64,000 nt of DNA, from assembly GCA_902626725.1 (NCBI GenBank), contig CACOGI010000001.1, positions 62,001 through 126,000 of the forward strand. The letters run 5' to 3'. Position numbers and translations under genes: made by a program. Below the pieces are notes generated by a model that was not told where the DNA came from, ran no database searches, and was given only the letters and a program-made list of their open reading frames with translations. Positions 20,373 through 28,680 of the stretch are shown here, in pieces (within the stretch, counting starts at the first letter, position 1; every line of letters begins with the position of its first letter). Source of the DNA: an uncultured Pelagibacteraceae bacterium. Its GTDB lineage: Bacteria; Pseudomonadota; Alphaproteobacteria; Pelagibacterales; Pelagibacteraceae.

Positions 20373-21200
20373 CTAATCTCTTAAAAGGTCGTTTATGGAT
20401 GTTTTTGATCTTGTCTTTTCATCAACTTGTTTAATTATAACAGCACAATACAATGAAGGCACAGATGAATTATTTTTATCAGGCAATGAACCTGGAACAA
20501 CAACTGAGTAAGGTGGAATTTTACCATAGGTAATTTTTCCTGTTTTTCTGTCGACTATTTTAGTCGATTGACCAATATACATTCCCATACTTAATACTGA
20601 ACCTTCTCCTACAATCACTCCCTCGACTACTTCTGACATGGCCCCTAGAAAAACATTATCCTCAATTATTGTAGGTAAGGCTTGCGCTGGTTCTAAAACT
20701 CCTCCGACACCTGAGCCAGCTGAGATATGACAATTTCTTCCTATTTGACAGCAGCTCCCTGCTCTTGCAAATGTATCTATCATTGTTCCTTCATCAATGT
20801 ATGCACCAATATTCACGTAGCATGGCATTAGTACAGCATTCTTACCGACAAATGATCCTTTTCTGACTGGTGAATTAGGCACCATTCTAAAGCCAGCCCT
20901 TTCGTGATCTTCTTTTGACCATCCAGCAGTTTTACCTTTTAACAAATGAGATTTATCGTACCAGCTACTGTAAGGACCATTTAAATTTTCCATTGGATAG
21001 ATTCTAAAACTTAACATAATAGCTTTTTTTAAATGTTGGTGTGTTACCCAATTTCCATTAATTTTTTCAGCAACTCTGGATTTGCCACTATCTAAGTCAC
21101 TAATCACCTGGTTGATAGCATCCTTAATCTTTTGATCTGAGTTTTGGTTTATTTGATCTTTGATTTCCCAAGCATCATTGATAATTTTTTCTAAAGACAT
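20373..21200 (-). CDS. dapD: 2,3,4,5-tetrahydropyridine-2,6-dicarboxylate N-succinyltransferase
   Basis: A 275-residue left-handed beta-helix acyltransferase that succinylates tetrahydrodipicolinate using succinyl-CoA. Hexapeptide repeats run from about residue 110 to 215 (INIGAYIDEGTMIDTF, then NCHISAGSGVGGVLEP, then EDNVFLGAMSEVVEGVIVGEG). The N-terminal helical domain and the C-terminal PDKNNSSVPSLYCAVIIKQVDEKTR are typical DapD. It lies between an upstream HAD gene and dapE. Confidence 0.96.
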   Translation of the reverse strand: MSLEKIINDAWEIKDQINQNSDQKIKDAINQVISDLDSGKSRVAEKINGNWVTHQHLKKAIMLSFRIYPMENLNGPYSSWYDKSHLLKGKTAGWSKEDHERAGFRMVPNSPVRKGSFVGKNAVLMPCYVNIGAYIDEGTMIDTFARAGSCCQIGRNCHISAGSGVGGVLEPAQALPTIIEDNVFLGAMSEVVEGVIVGEGSVLSMGMYIGQSTKIVDRKTGKITYGKIPPYSVVVPGSLPDKNNSSVPSLYCAVIIKQVDEKTRSKTSINDLLRD

Positions 21201-21203
21201 AAT

Positions 21204-21896
21204 CTATTGACTTTTTAATAACCTTATTTCTTTCAGAAATAAAGATAGATTTTCAATTTTATGAGAAATATAATCTTTATCAGAGTCTATCATTCCAAAG
21301 TGCTCATCATTGATTAACCAAACAGTTGTACACCCTCTTGCATAACCAATACTGAGATTTTTAGCGATATCCTCTATATAAATGGTTTCTTTCGGATTAA
21401 TACCAAATTTTTTGACCATTAAATCAAAAGTTTTTTCTTCAGGTTTGGGTATGTATCCGGCATCTTTGATATCAAAGATTTTATCTCTACCAAAAAGATC
21501 ATAAATACCGAGATGTGTTAAGATATTTTCTGCATGTTCCGCGCTTCCATTGGTGAAAATAAATTTTTCCATATCTAGTTTTTTAAGTTCATTTCTCATT
21601 ACTTTATCCTCTTTCATGAATGAAAGATCTATTGTGTGAACATATTCTAAGAATTCTTCGGGTGGTATTTTGTGATGTATCATTAATCCATTTAAACTTG
21701 TGTTATATTTATAAAAATAATTAGTTTGAAGTTCCTTGGCTTTTTGGGTATTTATTTTTAATTTCTCTGAGATAAACATTGTCATTCTTTTGGAAACCTG
21801 ACCAAATACTCTCTCCAATGAATAGTTATTATGTTTTCCATAACAAACACCATCAAGGTCTAAAAGCAGATATTTCATGTTTTTAATATTTTTCAT
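21204..21896 (-). CDS. HAD-family hydrolase (pyrimidine 5'-nucleotidase-like)
   Basis: A 230-residue haloacid-dehalogenase-type phosphatase. Motif I is LLLDLDGVCYG (nucleophile and acid/base aspartates), motif II is IFTNGS, motif III lysine is in IPKPEEKTFD, and motif IV is YIEDIAKNL. The arrangement fits the pyrimidine 5'-nucleotidase group common beside argB in Alphaproteobacteria. It overlaps argB by 4 bp and leads into dapD. The natural substrate is not known. Confidence 0.82.
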   Translation of the reverse strand: MKNIKNMKYLLLDLDGVCYGKHNNYSLERVFGQVSKRMTMFISEKLKINTQKAKELQTNYFYKYNTSLNGLMIHHKIPPEEFLEYVHTIDLSFMKEDKVMRNELKKLDMEKFIFTNGSAEHAENILTHLGIYDLFGRDKIFDIKDAGYIPKPEEKTFDLMVKKFGINPKETIYIEDIAKNLSIGYARGCTTVWLINDEHFGMIDSDKDYISHKIENLSLFLKEIRLLKSQ

Positions 21897-22741
21897 TTTC
21901 TTATTAACGTTCCAGAACCTTTGTCAGAAAAAATTTCGAATAAAATTGAATGTTGTTTTCTTCCATCAATTATTCCAACAGCTGTAACTCCATTATTAAC
22001 TGCATCTAAACAAGTGTTTATTTTTGGGATCATACCTTCAGTAATAGTTTCATTTTTTATCATTTCTAAAATTTCCGACGAAGATATTTCTTCTATTAGT
22101 TTTTTTTCTTTACTCAAAACTCCTTCAACATTTGTCATAAGAAGTAATCTTCTTGATTTCAAAGATTTTGCTACAGCTCCTGCAGTAGTATCTCCATTAA
22201 TATTGTATGTTTGATTATTTTTTCCAAGACCAAGTGGAGAAATTATAGGAATCTGATTTTTTTTAATTATATTTAACAAAAAAGTATTATCTATTTCACT
22301 TGGTGTTCCAACAAAACCAAGCTCTTCTGTCTCCGGCACCACTTTAATGATATTATTATTTTTTGTATGAATTGAAATTGCTGAAGTTTTTTTTTCAATT
22401 AGAGAATTTACAATGTCATTATTAAAATCAATTAAAACTTTTTCAACTATATCTATAATTTTTTCATCAGTGACTCTTAGTCCTCTAATGAATTTTGATT
22501 GAATATTAGATTTTTCTAATTCTTTTTTTATTCTTGGACCACCACCATGAACTACTACAATAGATATTCCTAAGCTATTTAATATACTTATGTCTGTTAT
22601 AAAATTATTGAAAATATTTCTGTCAATAAAGACATTGCCACCGTATTTAATTACAATTAATTCATTTTTATATTTTTCAATATATTTAGAAACTTCGTCA
22701 ATCGGAGGCCCATTTTTAGGTAATATCTTTTTAATATCCAT
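21893..22741 (-). CDS. argB: Acetylglutamate kinase
   Basis: A 282-residue amino-acid kinase that phosphorylates N-acetylglutamate, the second arginine step. The N-terminal VIKYGGNV lysine, VVHGGGPRIKKEL glycine loop, the YNINGDTTAGAVAKSL substrate/ATP segment and the terminal GTLIRK are typical. It heads the argB-HAD-dapD-dapE-HDAC-SET run. In many relatives engB (yihA) separates yidC from argB; here there are only 29 bp between them. Confidence 0.95.
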   Translation of the reverse strand: MDIKKILPKNGPPIDEVSKYIEKYKNELIVIKYGGNVFIDRNIFNNFITDISILNSLGISIVVVHGGGPRIKKELEKSNIQSKFIRGLRVTDEKIIDIVEKVLIDFNNDIVNSLIEKKTSAISIHTKNNNIIKVVPETEELGFVGTPSEIDNTFLLNIIKKNQIPIISPLGLGKNNQTYNINGDTTAGAVAKSLKSRRLLLMTNVEGVLSKEKKLIEEISSSEILEMIKNETITEGMIPKINTCLDAVNNGVTAVGIIDGRKQHSILFEIFSDKGSGTLIRK

Positions 22742-22770
22742 TGTATAAATTTTGACTGATTACTAAAATA

Positions 22771-24450
22771 TTATGTTACAGTTTTAACCGTTGTTCTCTT
22801 CATAATAAACACCTGTTGAGCCATTGTTAAAATATTGTTAATAGTCCAATAAATAACTAGTCCACTCGGGAATGGTGCAAGTATAACAGTTAAAAATAGT
22901 GGAAAAAACATGAATATCTTTGCTTGCATAGCATCTGTAGGTGCTGGATTTAGTTTTTGTTGTACCCACATTGAAACACCCATGGCAACAGGCCATGCTC
23001 CGATTACTAAAAATGAAGGGACATCATAAGGCAACAAACCAAATAAATTGAATATACTTGTAGGGTCTCTTTCAGAAAGATCTTGAATCCATCCATAAAA
23101 TGGCATTTGTCTCATTTCAATTGTAACAAATAAAACTTTATATAAAGCAAAAAATACCGGTATCTGAACTAAAATTGGCAAACACCCTGACATCGGATTT
23201 ACCTTTTCTTTTTTGTATAGTGACATCATTTCTTGCTGTAATTTCATTTTATCATTTTTATGCAGCTCTTTAAGTCTAACCATTTCTGGTTGAAGTGCTT
23301 TCATTTTGGCCATACTTCTGAATGAAAAGTTAGCTAACGGAAAAAAAGCTAATCGAATACAAATTGTGATGGCTATAATCGCCAAACCATAATTCCCTAA
23401 GAGTTTGAAAAAATAATCGATTCCAAAAAATAGTGGTTTAGTGATAAAGTATAAAAAGCCCCAATCTATAACTAAATCAAATTTGTCTATCTTAAGAGAT
23501 TCAGCATAACCATCTATTACATCTACCCTTTTCGCAGCCACAATAATTTGCAGCTCTTCTTCAATTGAACCTTTCTCATTTAATAATTGAGGTTTAGTAG
23601 TTATAAAATTAGCTCTAAACTTATCTTTATAATCGAAAGTGGTCTTAAATTCTTTATTTCTTGGAGGAATTAATGATGTAATCCAATATTTATCTCCAAT
23701 ACCAAGCCATCCTTTTTGAGCTATTTTAGTAAACTTTTTTTCTTGTATATCATCATAATCTTCCTCTATTAATTCATCATCAAGTGTTGCTATTAATCCT
23801 TCATGAAGAATATAAAAGTCAGTTATATCAGGAATTTGATTTCTTATTATTTGTCCGTATGAATAAAAATCATATTTTTTATTTGTTTTGTTAATAATCT
23901 TTTGTTTTATATTAAATAAGTATTTTTCATCTAAAGATATAATCTTTTCAAATGTAATCCCTTGATTATTTGTCCAAGCCAGTTTAATTGGGGATTGACT
24001 AGTAAGTTTATCATTACCTATTATAGACCATTCAGTCTCTGAATTCGGAATATCAATATTTTTATCATTTGTAACAAATCCACTTTCAATTAAGTATCCC
24101 TCGCTAAAAGTTCTTGGCCCAAGTAAAGTTACTTTTTTTTCATCATTTAAATTAATTTTATAATTTTTAAATGTTAAATCATCTATAGATGCCCCCTTTA
24201 ATGATATTGAACCTTTAATATTATTGTTCTCAAACCCAATCCTTTTACTCTGATTTAACGCCTCGTCTCTTGATATATTTTTTACAGTTTCACTTTGGTC
24301 TAAACTTGGTGTATCAGAATTTTGCTCTATCTTTTTTTTTTCAGTCAAATCTTGGTTTTTTAAGGTTTGTTCTGGAATAAAAAATAATGAATATAATACG
24401 ATTACCGCAGAGGATAATGCGATTGCTGCAATTACATTCTTTGTGTCCAT
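22771..24450 (-). CDS. yidC: Membrane protein insertase YidC
   Basis: A 559-residue inner-membrane insertase that folds and inserts membrane proteins alone or with SecYEG. It starts with a membrane anchor (VIAAIALSSAVIVLYSLFF), then a large periplasmic beta domain (about residues 40-320). The conserved five-helix core begins near YGLAIIAITICIRLAFFPLANFS, which holds the arginine of the hydrophilic groove. The K/L-rich loop with MSGCLPILVQIPVFFALY follows. It belongs to the conserved rpmH-rnpA-yidD-yidC block. Confidence 0.96.
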   Translation of the reverse strand: MDTKNVIAAIALSSAVIVLYSLFFIPEQTLKNQDLTEKKKIEQNSDTPSLDQSETVKNISRDEALNQSKRIGFENNNIKGSISLKGASIDDLTFKNYKINLNDEKKVTLLGPRTFSEGYLIESGFVTNDKNIDIPNSETEWSIIGNDKLTSQSPIKLAWTNNQGITFEKIISLDEKYLFNIKQKIINKTNKKYDFYSYGQIIRNQIPDITDFYILHEGLIATLDDELIEEDYDDIQEKKFTKIAQKGWLGIGDKYWITSLIPPRNKEFKTTFDYKDKFRANFITTKPQLLNEKGSIEEELQIIVAAKRVDVIDGYAESLKIDKFDLVIDWGFLYFITKPLFFGIDYFFKLLGNYGLAIIAITICIRLAFFPLANFSFRSMAKMKALQPEMVRLKELHKNDKMKLQQEMMSLYKKEKVNPMSGCLPILVQIPVFFALYKVLFVTIEMRQMPFYGWIQDLSERDPTSIFNLFGLLPYDVPSFLVIGAWPVAMGVSMWVQQKLNPAPTDAMQAKIFMFFPLFLTVILAPFPSGLVIYWTINNILTMAQQVFIMKRTTVKTVT

Positions 24451-24704
24451 TATTTCCTAGTTTTCATTTTTTTATTAACTGGATCAAAACCCTCACCCCC
24501 ACCTAAAAACTTTATTGGATGGCAAGACAAAATTCTTTTTGAACTTAAATATAAAGCTTTAATAAAATTGTGTGTTTTAATAGCGTCAATGCAATAATCA
24601 GAGCAAGTTGGCATATATCTGCAAGAATTTCCTAAGAAAGGGCTAATCAAATATTTATAACCTCTTATTAATTTTATTAATATTGATTTAAAAGTTTTCA
24701 TCAT
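24450..24704 (-). CDS. yidD: Membrane-insertion efficiency factor YidD
   Basis: An 84-residue member of the YidD family with the signature LISPFLGNSCRYMPTCSDYCIDAI, three conserved cysteines and a GGGEGFDPV end. It is thought to assist YidC at the inner face of the membrane. It overlaps rnpA by 4 bp and yidC by 1 bp. Confidence 0.94.
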   Translation of the reverse strand: MMKTFKSILIKLIRGYKYLISPFLGNSCRYMPTCSDYCIDAIKTHNFIKALYLSSKRILSCHPIKFLGGGEGFDPVNKKMKTRK

Positions 24705-25042
24705 TTAATTTTTTTAAAGCTCTGAAATAAGGTTTCTTTTATATTTGTATAATCATTGTTTAACATAGTTGACTTAGCAATAACAAGATATGAATAATCA
24801 AATTTTATTGATATTTTTTTTACAGCATCATTTACAATACATCTCAAACGTCTTTTTATTTTGTTTCTTTTTACCGCATTACCAATTTTTTTTTTTGTTA
24901 CAAAACTGATGTTTAGTTTTTTATTACTTTTATTATTCAGAGAACCAAAAAAAATCGTCACATATTTATTTGTTAATTTTTGCTTACTTAACAAGTTTTT
25001 AAATTCTGCATTTTTAGAGAGAGCAAGTATTTTGCTTTTCAT
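24701..25042 (-). CDS. rnpA: Ribonuclease P protein component
   Basis: A 113-residue basic protein that assists RNase P RNA in trimming tRNA 5' ends. The RNR signature is seen as AVKRNKIKRRLR with the preceding FVTKKKIGN. It starts 3 bp after rpmH, the usual bacterial pairing, and overlaps yidD. Confidence 0.93.
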   Translation of the reverse strand: MKSKILALSKNAEFKNLLSKQKLTNKYVTIFFGSLNNKSNKKLNISFVTKKKIGNAVKRNKIKRRLRCIVNDAVKKISIKFDYSYLVIAKSTMLNNDYTNIKETLFQSFKKIK

Positions 25043-25045
25043 TAA

Positions 25046-25186
25046 TTAACCAGACACAGTAAGTGATTTTCTACCTCTTGCCCGTCTTCTAGCTAAAAGT
25101 TTTTTTCCACCCTTAGTTTTCATTTTTGACCTAAATCCATGTTTTCTTGCTCTTTTAATTTTTGATGGTTGATACGTTCTTTTCAT
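25046..25186 (-). CDS. rpmH: Ribosomal protein L34
   Basis: A 46-residue ribosomal protein of the 50S subunit, translated from ATG at 25184-25186 to TAA at 25046-25048. It begins [20 protein letters not shown] and ends with the [14 protein letters not shown] tail, a near-textbook L34. It heads the rpmH-rnpA-yidD-yidC operon. There is no dnaA on its other side; instead a divergent membrane-protein gene follows after 92 bp. Confidence 0.97.
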   Translation of the reverse strand: MKRTYQPSKIKRARKHGFRSKMKTKGGKKLLARRRARGRKSLTVSG

Positions 25187-25278
25187 AAATGTGGTAAAAT
25201 TTTAATTAATTTCGCTCTTTTATAGTAATTAAATATATAAATAGCAAATAGAAGATTTTATTAATACGATAACTAATA

Positions 25279-26001
25279 ATGGAAAAAGCTAAAAAAATTA
25301 AATTAATTATAGGTTTATCATACTTAATATTGATTACAGCGTTTCTATTTTTAATTTTTTCAAAATTTAGCCTTCAGGAATTAACGTCTTATGATTTTAT
25401 TAAAGATAATAGACTATACTTTCTTGAATTAAGGCAATCTAATTTGTTTTTAATTTCAATAATCTTTTTATTATTTACAATATTATGGGTATTTCCATTT
25501 TTAGGTTTTGGATCTCCAATAGCAATTATAGGTGGATTTATTCTTGGTAAATGGATAGGAACTTTAGTTCTAGTATTAGGCTTAAGTATAGGTGCAACCT
25601 TTTTGTATATGTTTGGAAACTATTTTTTAAAAGATTTAATAAAGGAAAAATTTTTAGATAGGTTCAAAAATCTTGAGGTAAAATTCAAAAAATCTGAGTT
25701 TATTTATCTATTAGTGTATCGTTTTGTAGGAGGTATTCCTTGGCAATTAAGTTGCATTTTGCCAACATTGTTTAACGTTAAAATAAGAAATTTTTTCTTT
25801 GCATCATTGATAGGAATCATTCCTCAAATTTTCCTTGTTGTTTCTTTAGGAAGTGGATTAGAAAAAGTTATTGATCAGAATTCTGAAATACCTAGTGTAT
25901 ATGATATAATTTTTTTACCAGATGTATATATTCCCATTTTAGCTTTTTTGGCTTTGATTTTGATTACAATTTTTCTTAGAAAATTGTTTTATAAAAATTA
26001 A
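25279..26001 (+). CDS. TVP38/TMEM64 (VTT-domain) membrane protein
   Basis: A 240-residue integral membrane protein with about six helices. The VTT/SNARE-associated core is recognisable in FGSPIAIIGGFILGKWIGTL and YRFVGGIPWQLSCILPTLFNVK, with the family's arginine and glycine pattern. Members of this superfamily (DedA, TVP38) are thought to move or scramble lipids or support undecaprenyl-phosphate recycling; the role here is not known. The stop at 25999-26001 abuts the CCA end of the convergent tRNA-Thr gene. Confidence 0.85.
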   Translation: MEKAKKIKLIIGLSYLILITAFLFLIFSKFSLQELTSYDFIKDNRLYFLELRQSNLFLISIIFLLFTILWVFPFLGFGSPIAIIGGFILGKWIGTLVLVLGLSIGATFLYMFGNYFLKDLIKEKFLDRFKNLEVKFKKSEFIYLLVYRFVGGIPWQLSCILPTLFNVKIRNFFFASLIGIIPQIFLVVSLGSGLEKVIDQNSEIPSVYDIIFLPDVYIPILAFLALILITIFLRKLFYKN

Positions 26002-26075
26002 TGGTGCTCCCACCCTGTACTGACCAGGGAATTAGTCCTTACCAAGGACTTGTTATACCATTTAACTACAGGAGC
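26002..26075 (-). tRNA. tRNA-Thr (GGT anticodon) with unusual T-loop
   Basis: Read on the minus strand: acceptor GCTCCTG pairs with TGGGAGC (two G-U pairs), D-arm GTTA/TAAC with loop AATGGTA (G18 G19 present), anticodon stem AGTCC/GGACT with loop TTGGTAA giving GGT, T-stem CCCTG/CAGGG, discriminator A and encoded CCA (26002-26004). The T-loop is GTCAGTA instead of TTCGAAT-like: positions 55 and 56 keep U and C, but 54 and 58, normally the T54-A58 pair, are both G. It should read ACC and ACU threonine codons. Confidence 0.9.
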
Positions 26076-26175
26076 AATTATCACAAATTGTATTTTATTG
26101 ATAATAGAGCATTTTTTACAAATTATTGCCTTAATTTTTTGATCAATTTGATTTATATCTATCTTAGGAAATTTT

Positions 26176-26382
26176 ATGGGCATTCATTACGATTATAAAT
26201 CAACTAGAAGTGCTAAGTTAATGGAAAAGCAGGCTAAAAGAGAAAAAAAACTTGCTGAAAAAAAAGCCAAAAGATTAGCCAAAGAAGGATTGAAAAAAGA
26301 GGATGATAGTGCAAAGGCGCTGGATACTTCTAAACCAATCACACTAGATTTTCTCACTAATCCTGACAAAAATGACCAGTAA
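26176..26382 (+). CDS. Small charged coiled-coil protein, unknown
   Basis: A 68-residue protein, mostly a lysine/glutamate/alanine-rich helix (about residues 12-45) with an acidic C-terminal tail. I do not recognise a family. A good ribosome-binding site (AGGA, 8 nt before ATG) supports the start. It overlaps a second small basic frame by 11 bp, which in turn overlaps dcd, so all three look co-translated. The highly charged helix suggests nucleic-acid or ribosome contact, but this is only inference. Confidence 0.6.
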   Translation: MGIHYDYKSTRSAKLMEKQAKREKKLAEKKAKRLAKEGLKKEDDSAKALDTSKPITLDFLTNPDKNDQ

Positions 26383-26473
26383 AGACAGAAACGAAAAATT
26401 AAGTTTAGCATTAAGAAAAAATTTAAAAAAAAGAAAGTTTTTTCAAAAAAAAAATAAGAAAAAAAATAAGTAA
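26372..26473 (+). CDS. Very small lysine-rich protein (33 aa)
   Basis: ATG at 26372 to TAA at 26471-26473 encodes 33 residues, beginning [18 protein letters not shown] and ending in a K/N-rich tail. The [10 protein letters not shown] pattern recalls small alphaproteobacterial proteins with an A-L-R-x-N-L-x-R-R-K segment found near murA. The start overlaps the previous gene and its stop codon shares bases with the dcd start (TAATG), a sign of translational coupling. Length and composition make the call uncertain. Confidence 0.45.
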   Translation: MTSKDRNEKLSLALRKNLKKRKFFQKKNKKKNK

Positions 26474-27027
26474 TGTCAGTTCTTTCAGATAAATGGATAA
26501 AGAAGATGTCCAATGACCAAGAAATGATCACACCTTTTGAGGAAAAACAAATTAGAGGAGATAGTATATCTTATGGACTTTCTTCATTTGGCTATGATGC
26601 AAGAGTCTCAGATGAGTTTAAGATTTTCACTAATGTAAATTCTGAGATTGTTGATCCAAAAAATTTCAAACCAACTAATTTTGTTACAAAAAAAACTTCT
26701 GAATGTATTATTCCTCCTAATTCATTTGTTTTAGCAAGGACTGTTGAAAGATTTAAAATACCTAAAGATATTTTGGTAATTTGTTTGGGAAAATCCACTT
26801 ATGCAAGATGTGGAATTATAGTTAATGTAACACCACTAGAACCAGGATGGGAAGGTTACGTAACATTAGAGTTCTCAAATACTACACCCTTGCCAGCAAA
26901 AATTTATGCAAATGAGGGAGTAGCACAATTTATATTTTTAAAAGGAAATGAAAAACCAGAAGTGACTTATGCTGATAGAAATGGAAAATATATGGGTCAA
27001 ACTGGAGTAACTTTGCCTAAAGTTTAA
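26473..27027 (+). CDS. dcd: dCTP deaminase
   Basis: A 184-residue trimeric enzyme deaminating dCTP to dUTP for thymidylate synthesis. The N-terminal MSVLSDKWI, the [13 protein letters not shown] segment, [12 protein letters not shown] (catalytic region), [16 protein letters not shown] with the catalytic glutamate and the MGQTGVTLP end match the alphaproteobacterial enzyme. It is 2 bp before murA. Confidence 0.95.
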   Translation: MSVLSDKWIKKMSNDQEMITPFEEKQIRGDSISYGLSSFGYDARVSDEFKIFTNVNSEIVDPKNFKPTNFVTKKTSECIIPPNSFVLARTVERFKIPKDILVICLGKSTYARCGIIVNVTPLEPGWEGYVTLEFSNTTPLPAKIYANEGVAQFIFLKGNEKPEVTYADRNGKYMGQTGVTLPKV

Positions 27028-27029
27028 CT

Positions 27030-28283
27030 ATGCAAAAACTAGAAGTTTTTGGAGCAAATAAGCTTAAAGGACAAATCAAAATATCTGGTTCTAAAAACGC
27101 CTCTTTACCAATATTAGCTGCAACTTTATTATCTGATAAAAAAATTTACTTAAGAAATCTTCCAAAAGTAAAAGATATCGAAACAATGATTTACTTATTA
27201 AAATCTTTGGGATCAAAAATTAAATTTGAAAAAAAAAAATTAATTATTAACAATTTAAATCAAAATAAAAAGTTTGCTTCATACAATTTGGTCAAAACAA
27301 TGCGAGCTGGTATATTAGTGCTTGGACCTCTTCTTGCAAAATTTGGGTATGCAAAAGTTTCGTTACCCGGTGGGTGTGCTATTGGCACAAGACCAATAGA
27401 CATACATTTAAAAGCTTTATCGAAACTTGGTGTCAGATATAAAATTATTGATGGTTACGTTCATGCTTCTGCACCTGAGGGATTAAAAGGGTCAAAAATT
27501 AGCTTTTCAAAAATTTCCGTCGGGGCAACAGAGAATTTAATAATAGCAGCGAGTCTCGCAAAAGGAGCCACAATTTTAAAAAACTGTGCTATTGAGCCAG
27601 AAATCAAAGATTTAGTAAATTTTTTAATAAAATTAGGGTGTAACATTGAGTGGATTTCGAAAAGAACAATTAAGATTGTTGGAGTAAGTAGTGTAAGACA
27701 AACATCTTATTCAGTTATGTTTGATAGAATTGAGGCTGGTACATATCTAATCGCAGCTGCCGTAACTGAGGGGAATTTAAAAATTAAAAATATAATTCCA
27801 AATATCATAAAAACTGAAATTAAAACGTTAAAAAAAATAGGTGTAAAAATAATTGTAAAAAAAAAGGAAATTCAAGTTGTTGGAAACAAAAAAATCAAAA
27901 GTCTCAATATTAAAACGGCTCCTTATCCTGGGTTTCCAACTGATCTGCAAGCACAAATTATGGTATTGTTGTGCAAAGCAAACAGTCGATCCTCAATTAA
28001 AGAAAATATTTTTGAAAATAGGTTTATGCATGTGGCAGAACTAAATAGAATGGGAGCACAAATTTCAATTGATGGAAACAAGGTTGTGGTAGAAGGAAAT
28101 ATTAATTTTGCATCGGCTGAATTAATGGCAACAGATTTGAGAGCTTCAGTTTCATTAATTCTAGCAGCATTAACAGCGAAAGGAAAATCAACAATTAATA
28201 GAATTTATCATTTAGATAGAGGCTACGAAAATATAGAAAAAAAATTACAGAAAGTTGGTGCAAAGATTAGAAGGATAACCTAA
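27030..28283 (+). CDS. murA: UDP-N-acetylglucosamine 1-carboxyvinyltransferase
   Basis: A 417-residue enzyme that adds enolpyruvate from PEP to UDP-GlcNAc, the first committed peptidoglycan step. The substrate lysine is in ISGSKNASLPIL (K22), and the catalytic cysteine is C116 in LPGGCAIGTRP, which predicts the fosfomycin-sensitive form. The RIEAGTYL and FPTDLQAQ segments and an intact C-terminal domain are seen. Its stop overlaps the next start by 1 bp (TAATG). Confidence 0.96.
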   Translation: MQKLEVFGANKLKGQIKISGSKNASLPILAATLLSDKKIYLRNLPKVKDIETMIYLLKSLGSKIKFEKKKLIINNLNQNKKFASYNLVKTMRAGILVLGPLLAKFGYAKVSLPGGCAIGTRPIDIHLKALSKLGVRYKIIDGYVHASAPEGLKGSKISFSKISVGATENLIIAASLAKGATILKNCAIEPEIKDLVNFLIKLGCNIEWISKRTIKIVGVSSVRQTSYSVMFDRIEAGTYLIAAAVTEGNLKIKNIIPNIIKTEIKTLKKIGVKIIVKKKEIQVVGNKKIKSLNIKTAPYPGFPTDLQAQIMVLLCKANSRSSIKENIFENRFMHVAELNRMGAQISIDGNKVVVEGNINFASAELMATDLRASVSLILAALTAKGKSTINRIYHLDRGYENIEKKLQKVGAKIRRIT

Positions 28284-28675
28284 TGGAAAAAAAGTACTTA
28301 GCACAAATCATCGCTACAGATAATGAGGGCTTACAAATGATTTCAGCTTGTAGTTCGGGGGCAAAAGTAAGGGTATCCGATATTAAATACCTTTCTTCAA
28401 ATAAAGTTTTTTTGTTATCAATCGAGCGAAATAAAAAAGAAAAAGAACAAGCAAACAAAAAAATTAAAAGTATATGCAGATTTGACTTTGTCGATAAGGT
28501 AAAATCTAAAAATATAGATCAGAAAAATGAAAAATTAGTTTTAGAATTGATAGCTATTGATTATTTAAAAAATAAAAAAGATTATGAAATTAATTTAATT
28601 TTTGATAATAATGCCCATATATCTCTGACTACTGAGACAATAGAGGCAAGACTTGAAGATCAAAATGAAATTTAA
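28283..28675 (+). CDS. DUF2948 family protein
   Basis: A 130-residue protein placed between murA and hisD, the usual location of DUF2948 genes in Alphaproteobacteria. It has the family's pattern: IIATDNEGLQMISACSSGAKV, then DIKYL, then FLLSIERN, and a C-terminal ETIEARLEDQ. The function is unknown. It appears to be a soluble, beta-rich cytoplasmic protein. Confidence 0.75.
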   Translation: MEKKYLAQIIATDNEGLQMISACSSGAKVRVSDIKYLSSNKVFLLSIERNKKEKEQANKKIKSICRFDFVDKVKSKNIDQKNEKLVLELIAIDYLKNKKDYEINLIFDNNAHISLTTETIEARLEDQNEI

Positions 28676-28680
28676 AATAT

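Noticed and set aside
25187-25278. Replication origin beside rpmH
   Set aside because: The rpmH-dnaA linkage is common in bacteria, but there is no dnaA and no DnaA-box cluster in this 92-bp gap.
26193-26531. Minus-strand frame of 112 codons
   Set aside because: It is the antisense shadow of the lysine-rich small proteins (lysine codons give F/L-rich antisense), so its membrane-like character is an artefact.
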